In this document: positions 60,299 to 64,000 of the stretch, in pieces
How the letters are laid out: each line of letters begins with the position of its first letter
Position numbering within the stretch: position 1 is the first letter of the stretch
DNA from: Paenibacillus sp. Root444D2
GTDB lineage: Bacteria > Bacillota > Bacilli > Paenibacillales > NBRC-103111
NCBI RefSeq assembly: GCF_001426375.1
Contig: NZ_LMEO01000009.1
Coordinates: 1-64,000 of the forward strand
Direction: 5' to 3'
Length of the DNA: 64,000 bases
Notes under the pieces: model-generated
What the model saw: only the letters and a program-made list of their open reading frames with translations
The model's database searches: none
Told to the model about the DNA's origin: nothing
Translations under genes and position numbers: made by a program

Positions 60299-61088
60299 TG
60301 CTCATATTCATCTCGATATGTACACAGAATCTGCTGCACGGACTCTTTTAACGGAATTAGCAGAGTGCCGCATTGAGGCATTGATCGCAGTGTCGAGACA
60401 CCTGGACTCCTGTAAGGCAACTGAGCAGCTGTTATTGCAAGCCCCAGAGCAAGTTTTTCCAGCATATGGCTATCACCCTGAACAAGATCTGCCTACTGAA
60501 AATCAGTTGAATGATTTAAACAAATGGATTTGTGAGCATTCGTCTAGGATGATTGCTGTTGGTGAAATTGGTTTGCCTTATTATATGAGGCTGGAAGCCG
60601 AAGCACAGGGGCGTGTTTTTGACTTAGCGCCTTACATTGCACTGCTTGAGAGCTTCTTGAAGCTGGCAGTGGAATTGGATAAACCGGTAGTCTTGCACGC
60701 AGTGTACGAGGATGCTGACATTGTGTGCGACTTACTTGAAAAGCATGGCATGAAAAAAGCACATTTTCATTGGTTCAAAGGGTCACATTCAACGGTAGAA
60801 CGTATGATTCAAGCTGGCTATTTTATCTCCATAACACCGGACGTTCTATATGAAGAAGAAATACGCACGCTCGTTCGTAATTATCCTATTACGCTGTTGA
60901 TGGTCGAAACGGATGGCCCATGGCCTTTCGAGGGGCCCTTTGAGGGGCAGCAGACGCATCCGCGTATGGTCCATGCTGTCATTGAACAGATAGCGCTTCT
61001 AAAAGGACTGCCAGTAGAAGAAGCGGCACATACGCTTTTGAATAATACCAAACAATTCTACGGCATTCCTACACCTCACTTATTCTAA
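60282..61088 (+). CDS. TatD-family metal-dependent hydrolase
   Basis: Amidohydrolase-superfamily protein, 268 aa, with metal ligands His8 and His10 (DAHIHLD), Glu in VGEIGLPYY near 88, His in VLHAVYED, His in HFHWFKG and Asp in VETDGPWPF. TatD proteins are usually called DNases, but in this TPP-controlled operon a hydrolase for an imported thiamine fragment is an alternative; that is inference. ATG 60282 overlaps the ATPase gene by 17 bp with GGAG upstream. Confidence 0.85.
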   Translation: MIKAIDAHIHLDMYTESAARTLLTELAECRIEALIAVSRHLDSCKATEQLLLQAPEQVFPAYGYHPEQDLPTENQLNDLNKWICEHSSRMIAVGEIGLPYYMRLEAEAQGRVFDLAPYIALLESFLKLAVELDKPVVLHAVYEDADIVCDLLEKHGMKKAHFHWFKGSHSTVERMIQAGYFISITPDVLYEEEIRTLVRNYPITLLMVETDGPWPFEGPFEGQQTHPRMVHAVIEQIALLKGLPVEEAAHTLLNNTKQFYGIPTPHLF

Positions 61089-61172
61089 TTAAATCTAACT
61101 GGACATCTATTCGTAGAGGTTTTATAATAATATAGAACGCATGTTCGATTTCTGGATAAGGTGAGTGTTTAA

Positions 61173-61727
61173 ATGACTATTAGATGCGGTTGGGTTAATG
61201 AAGATCCGTTATATATCGATTACCATGATCATGAATGGGGTGTTCCTGTCCATGATGACCGGCATTTGTTCGAGATGCTTAATCTGGAAGGCGCACAAGC
61301 GGGACTGAGCTGGTATACGATTCTGAAGAAGCGGGAGAGCTATCGGGAAGCTTTCGATGGGTTTGATCCGCAGATTATTGTGAACTATGACGATAAAAAG
61401 CTGAATGAACTTCTTGAGAACTCAGGGATCGTTCGCAATCGCTTGAAAATTGCGTCTGTAGTTCAGAATGCGAAAGCCTTTCTAAAGGTGCAGCAGGAGT
61501 TTGGTACGTTTGATTCCTATATCTGGGGATTCGTTGGCGGGAAGCCGATCAACAATCATTGGACGGATATGAGTCAGGTGCCCGCGACGACGGAAATCTC
61601 TGATGCTATGAGTAAAGATTTAAAAAAACGCGGCTTTAAGTTCGTAGGTTCGACGATTTGTTATGCTTATATGCAAGCGGTTGGCATGGTGAACGATCAC
61701 ATTCAAACCTGTTTTCGATATAAATAA
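61173..61727 (+). CDS. tag: DNA-3-methyladenine glycosylase I
   Basis: HhH-family alkylation repair glycosylase, 184 aa. The zinc-binding Cys5 and His17-region at the N terminus (RCGWVN, YHDHEWGVP), the base-pocket Glu in NLEGAQAGLSWYTIL, and the C-terminal VNDHIQTCF with the last His/Cys ligands are all present. AAGGTGAG precedes the ATG. It is monocistronic with its own terminator. Confidence 0.94.
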   Translation: MTIRCGWVNEDPLYIDYHDHEWGVPVHDDRHLFEMLNLEGAQAGLSWYTILKKRESYREAFDGFDPQIIVNYDDKKLNELLENSGIVRNRLKIASVVQNAKAFLKVQQEFGTFDSYIWGFVGGKPINNHWTDMSQVPATTEISDAMSKDLKKRGFKFVGSTICYAYMQAVGMVNDHIQTCFRYK

Positions 61728-61736
61728 AGTGTAGAG

Positions 61737-61782
61737 AAAAGGCCATCTGATCGGACGATCGTCCAAATCAGATGGCCTTTTT
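61737..61782 (+). terminator. Rho-independent terminator
   Basis: AAAAGGCCATCTGAT pairs with ATCAGATGGCCTTTTT, with a self-complementary GGACGATCGTCC in the loop. Confidence 0.92.
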
Positions 61783-61791
61783 GTGCTTCAA

Positions 61792-62094
61792 TCAGGCGTA
61801 TTGGAGTTGCTTCTCCATTAGATTGGTTTTAATTAAATAAATACGCTTACGAATGTAGAAGTCATATACGGCTCCTGTTAGCTCGCGAGGTTTAATGCGG
61901 TTATTTGTGTCGTTATCTATGATTGTCACCGAACCATCGTCATAAAACTTGAACGTATAATCGGCGTAGTGGGTGTGTGCTTCGTCCAGCATGGCGTCAA
62001 TCTGTCCGGGAAGAAGATGGTCAGTGTTACACAATGTTTTGTGGTACCAATAATCCCTCTCAATAAACCGAAAATTGTGACTGGTGTTCATCAT
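61792..62094 (-). CDS. Hypothetical 100-aa protein
   Basis: Small soluble protein with a His/Tyr-rich N-terminal half (FRFIERDYWYHKTL), a probable beta hairpin (FKFYDDGSVTIIDNDTN) and a basic helical end. The family is unknown. ATG 62094 has GAGGAGG 8 nt upstream; the frame opens 10 codons earlier without a ribosome binding site. Confidence 0.7.
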   Translation of the reverse strand: MMNTSHNFRFIERDYWYHKTLCNTDHLLPGQIDAMLDEAHTHYADYTFKFYDDGSVTIIDNDTNNRIKPRELTGAVYDFYIRKRIYLIKTNLMEKQLQYA

Positions 62095-62204
62095 GTTAAC
62101 AACCTCCTCATCTAATTGGAACATTTGTTCTTGTTTTCATTATAGCAAACAAATGTTCGTAATGGAAGAGGAATCTATGAAAAATGGGAAATATTTTCAT
62201 ATAT

Positions 62205-62236
62205 AAAAAAACCTCCAATCAATTGGATTGGAGGTT
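62205..62236 (-). terminator. Terminator overlapping the ypdA stop
   Basis: On the minus strand AACCTCCAATC pairs with GATTGGAGGTT and is followed by TTTTTTTATAT. The left arm lies in the last codons of the gene. Confidence 0.85.
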
Positions 62237-63208
62237 CGTTCTGGAAACGATATGCTTCGTGATTGCCAGACCATGCGTACGGCCTGTTTCAATGAAAATT
62301 TCGTTCGCATCATATTTAGATGAAGCGACAACTCCAGCTACATATAAACCTGGAATGTTCGTTTCCATCGTGTCTGGTTGAACAAGAGGAGCGTTAGTTT
62401 CTTCGTGGAATTGTACACCGATGGAGGTCAGAAGCTCACGATCCGGTCGAAATCCGGTTAGGGCAAGTACGAAGTCATTATCTAAAGTGACGTGTTCGGT
62501 TCCTTTTCGCACGGTAATGGTATGCTCATCAATACGTTCTACTTGGGAATCGAACCACATTCGAATACGGCCTTTATTCACCATACTTTCAAATATCGGA
62601 CGAACCCACGGTTTAATGTTGGCTGAGAAGTCCTTGCCGCGGTAAACCACTGTAACTTCAGCGCCAACTCTAAGCAAATCCATAGCAGCATCGACAGCGG
62701 AGTTGTTTCCGCCAATAACGGCTACTTTTGCCCCTGCATACGGATGTGCTTCTTTATAATAATGCGTCGTCTTTGGCAGTTCTTCACCGGGAATACCTAG
62801 TAAATTAGGATGATCAAAATAACCCGTAGCTACGATAACATTGCGCGTGATATACGCCGCCTTTTTCCCAAATTGATCCTCTGTATGAACTTTAAATCCC
62901 GTCTCTAGTCGTTCGATAGAAAAAGCTTCCTCATAGGAATGAATTCGCAGCTGTTCTCTTCGCGCAACCTCTCTGTAGTAGACCAAAGCTTCTTGGCGAT
63001 AAGGTTTCTCATGAGGTGTTGTGAATGGATAACCGCCAATTTCCAACAGCTCTGGTGTGCTGAAAAACTGTAAATAGGTTGGATACAAATAAATGGCATT
63101 TACGATGCAACTTTTTTCTATAAGTAAAGGTGAAAGGCCTTCGCGCTGTAAAGCGATAGCAGCAGACAATCCGCAAGGACCCGCACCAATAACGATGACT
63201 TGTTCCAA
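62219..63208 (-). CDS. ypdA: YpdA-type flavin disulfide reductase (bacillithiol)
   Basis: NADPH- and FAD-dependent reductase proposed to reduce bacillithiol disulfide, 329 aa. The FAD motif GAGPCGLSAA is at 8-17 with the conserved Cys of YpdA at the GAGPCG position, the NADPH motif is IGGNNSAVDAAMDLL near 165, and GLYVAGVV near the end binds FAD. There is no CxxC redox pair as in thioredoxin reductase, which fits YpdA. It connects with bshB2 at 9797. Confidence 0.9.
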   Translation of the reverse strand: MEQVIVIGAGPCGLSAAIALQREGLSPLLIEKSCIVNAIYLYPTYLQFFSTPELLEIGGYPFTTPHEKPYRQEALVYYREVARREQLRIHSYEEAFSIERLETGFKVHTEDQFGKKAAYITRNVIVATGYFDHPNLLGIPGEELPKTTHYYKEAHPYAGAKVAVIGGNNSAVDAAMDLLRVGAEVTVVYRGKDFSANIKPWVRPIFESMVNKGRIRMWFDSQVERIDEHTITVRKGTEHVTLDNDFVLALTGFRPDRELLTSIGVQFHEETNAPLVQPDTMETNIPGLYVAGVVASSKYDANEIFIETGRTHGLAITKHIVSRTNLQSN

Positions 63209-63282
63209 TGTGATAACCTCCCCAAGACTAAATACTCATTCCATAGTATCGCAAGCCGAAGGAGATGCCAAGTTGCGTAAAG

Positions 63283-63333
63283 TAAAAAAGAGCAGACGGC
63301 TATACCCAACTTTAGGAAATAGCAGACTGCTCT
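63283..63333 (-). terminator. Terminator of the 58-aa gene
   Basis: AGAGCAG (63289-63295) pairs with CTGCTCT (63327-63333), with GCTAT/ATAGC inside; on the minus strand TTTTTT follows. Confidence 0.82.
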
Positions 63334-63351
63334 AAATGGAAGAATGACTCC

Positions 63352-63528
63352 TTACTTCTGATTCAATTGTTGTTCTTCGTTACCTTCACTAATGTCGTCC
63401 TTGGCGATGTTGATAGGTGTTGTGTCGGGTGCATTTTCTAATGTGTCGTTAACGAAAGCCATATCTTGATTTTTGGCATTCATATTCGTTGTGCCTTTGT
63501 ATTTACCTCTATGCTTCTCGTTTTCCAT
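63352..63528 (-). CDS. Small polar 58-aa protein
   Basis: ATG 63528 with AAAGGAAG 6 nt upstream gives a very hydrophilic peptide starting MENEKHRGKYKGTTNMN and ending NEEQQLNQK, with one Phe and one Tyr. A clear terminator follows, so it is probably a real gene. The composition is like that of small spore proteins, but I cannot assign a family. Confidence 0.62.
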   Translation of the reverse strand: MENEKHRGKYKGTTNMNAKNQDMAFVNDTLENAPDTTPINIAKDDISEGNEEQQLNQK

Positions 63529-63678
63529 GTCGTTCTTCCTTTCAAGGGCAGTTTAACGTTCATCTTTAACGTGTACAGTTGTGGTTTTTTTATTCTCCAT
63601 AAATAGGAAGTTGATGAAACCAATGAAAGCTGGACGTCGTCTATTAAAGTAGATAAATCGCGTAAGGGATGGTGGAAT

Positions 63679-64000
63679 ATGATTCAAGAGCTTGTGCAAA
63701 GATTGGCAGCAGCCAAAGAAAATGGCCGATTGCAAGCAGTTTGGTCGGCCCGGTTAGCGGATTTAGAAAGAGAATGGAGTAACTCAAAAGATCATATTGT
63801 CATTTGGGAAGAACAGCTCATCAAAGAAAAAAGAGATGTGGAAAAATTGAAAACTCGCAGCTTTACCAGCTTTCTGTATGATTTAATGAACAAGAAAGCA
63901 GAGAAGCTGGCTGTTGAGGAACAAGAACTGCTAGAATTGAAATTTAGATATAATGAAGCTGTCCGTCGAAGGGATCATCTTGAGCAAGAGATACAAGAGA
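63679..64000 (+). CDS. Coiled-coil protein, 3' part beyond the window
   Basis: ATG 63679 (GGTGG just upstream) opens a frame with no stop up to the end of the window, at least 107 codons. It begins MIQELVQRLAAAKENGRLQA and is highly charged and helical, with long heptad-like stretches (KAEKLAVEEQELLELKFRY). It is unrecognised so far; the missing C-terminal part may carry the defining domain. Confidence 0.65.
   Translation, partial: MIQELVQRLAAAKENGRLQAVWSARLADLEREWSNSKDHIVIWEEQLIKEKRDVEKLKTRSFTSFLYDLMNKKAEKLAVEEQELLELKFRYNEAVRRRDHLEQEIQE

Noticed and set aside
1..64000. Phage-defence island, mobile element, biosynthetic cluster or integrated prophage
   Set aside because: No transposase, integrase, restriction, toxin-antitoxin, NRPS/PKS or phage structural gene was recognised; the window is ordinary chromosomal backbone with unusual intergenic elements.

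Overview
The window looks like a chromosomal segment of a low-to-mid GC, endospore-forming Firmicute, most likely Paenibacillus or a close relative. The reasons are AGGAGG-type ribosome binding sites with frequent TTG/GTG starts, sporulation-type genes (two YheC/YheD ATP-grasp proteins, a CotSA-like glycosyltransferase, a KinA/KinE-like PAS kinase), bacillithiol genes (bshB2, ypdA), HelD, an aa3-600-type quinol oxidase operon and a TPP-controlled thiamine-precursor transporter. I saw no rRNA, tRNA, insertion sequence, prophage or CRISPR array.

Layout. 1-8.5 kb: M20 amidohydrolase, SGNH hydrolase, hemolysin III family protein, SDR dehydrogenase, two tandem DegV proteins, and the RNA polymerase recycling helicase HelD. 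8.6-11.4 kb: glutathione peroxidase, then an operon behind a leader peptide and terminator (free-standing tRNA-synthetase anticodon-binding domain, BshB2, probably a MOSC protein). 11.8-15 kb: a RavA/ViaA-like MoxR ATPase and VWA pair. 15-18.6 kb: DUF1904, a YfcE-type phosphoesterase, a BNR-repeat protein coupled to a MoaD-like protein, and YheC/YheD. 18.7-23 kb: an OmpR/HK two-component system followed by a PAP2 phosphatase, a possible b-type cytochrome and a phosphoesterase lipoprotein. 23-26 kb: NlpC/P60 hydrolase and a spore-coat-type gene pair. 26-34.4 kb: topoisomerase III, uracil-DNA glycosylase, a YciI-like protein, PepF, a zinc phospholipase C-like protein and a multi-PAS kinase. 34.4-40.9 kb: a broken DUF3900 gene, a deoxynucleoside kinase, a flavin monooxygenase, an epimerase-like protein, an MBL hydrolase and small membrane proteins. 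41-45.1 kb: qoxABCD-type terminal oxidase. 45.3-51.6 kb: TPR plus L,D-transpeptidase, M29 aminopeptidase, MFS transporter, uridine kinase and small proteins. 51.6-55.1 kb: YtkA-like lipoprotein, histidine kinase, and REC-DUF3369-HD-GYP regulator. 55.3-61.1 kb: patatin, VOC protein, a structured intergenic region, and a TPP riboswitch operon (ThiY-like protein, thiamine-binding protein, permease, ATPase, TatD hydrolase). 61.1-64 kb: Tag glycosylase, YpdA and small proteins.

Most interesting signals: (1) a complete-looking attenuator at 9169-9411, with promoter, 16-codon aromatic-rich leader, competing hairpins and terminator, ahead of an orphan anticodon-binding-domain gene and bshB2; (2) arrays of a 17-bp hairpin unit (GTTGYR-N5-YRCAAC) in three intergenic regions, with start-to-start spacings of 51/52 and 62 bp, about five and six helical turns; (3) a TTCTCAT-N4-TTCTCAT operator placed identically before the response regulator gene and the adjacent PAP2 operon; (4) a TGATAC-N5-GTATCA operator over the -10 regions of two otherwise unlinked promoters; (5) an unassigned nested RNA fold at 56625-56733; (6) a DUF3900 gene broken by an internal deletion and frameshift.

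Protein family names come from recognising motifs and remembered family members, not from a search. RNA folds and promoters were paired by eye.
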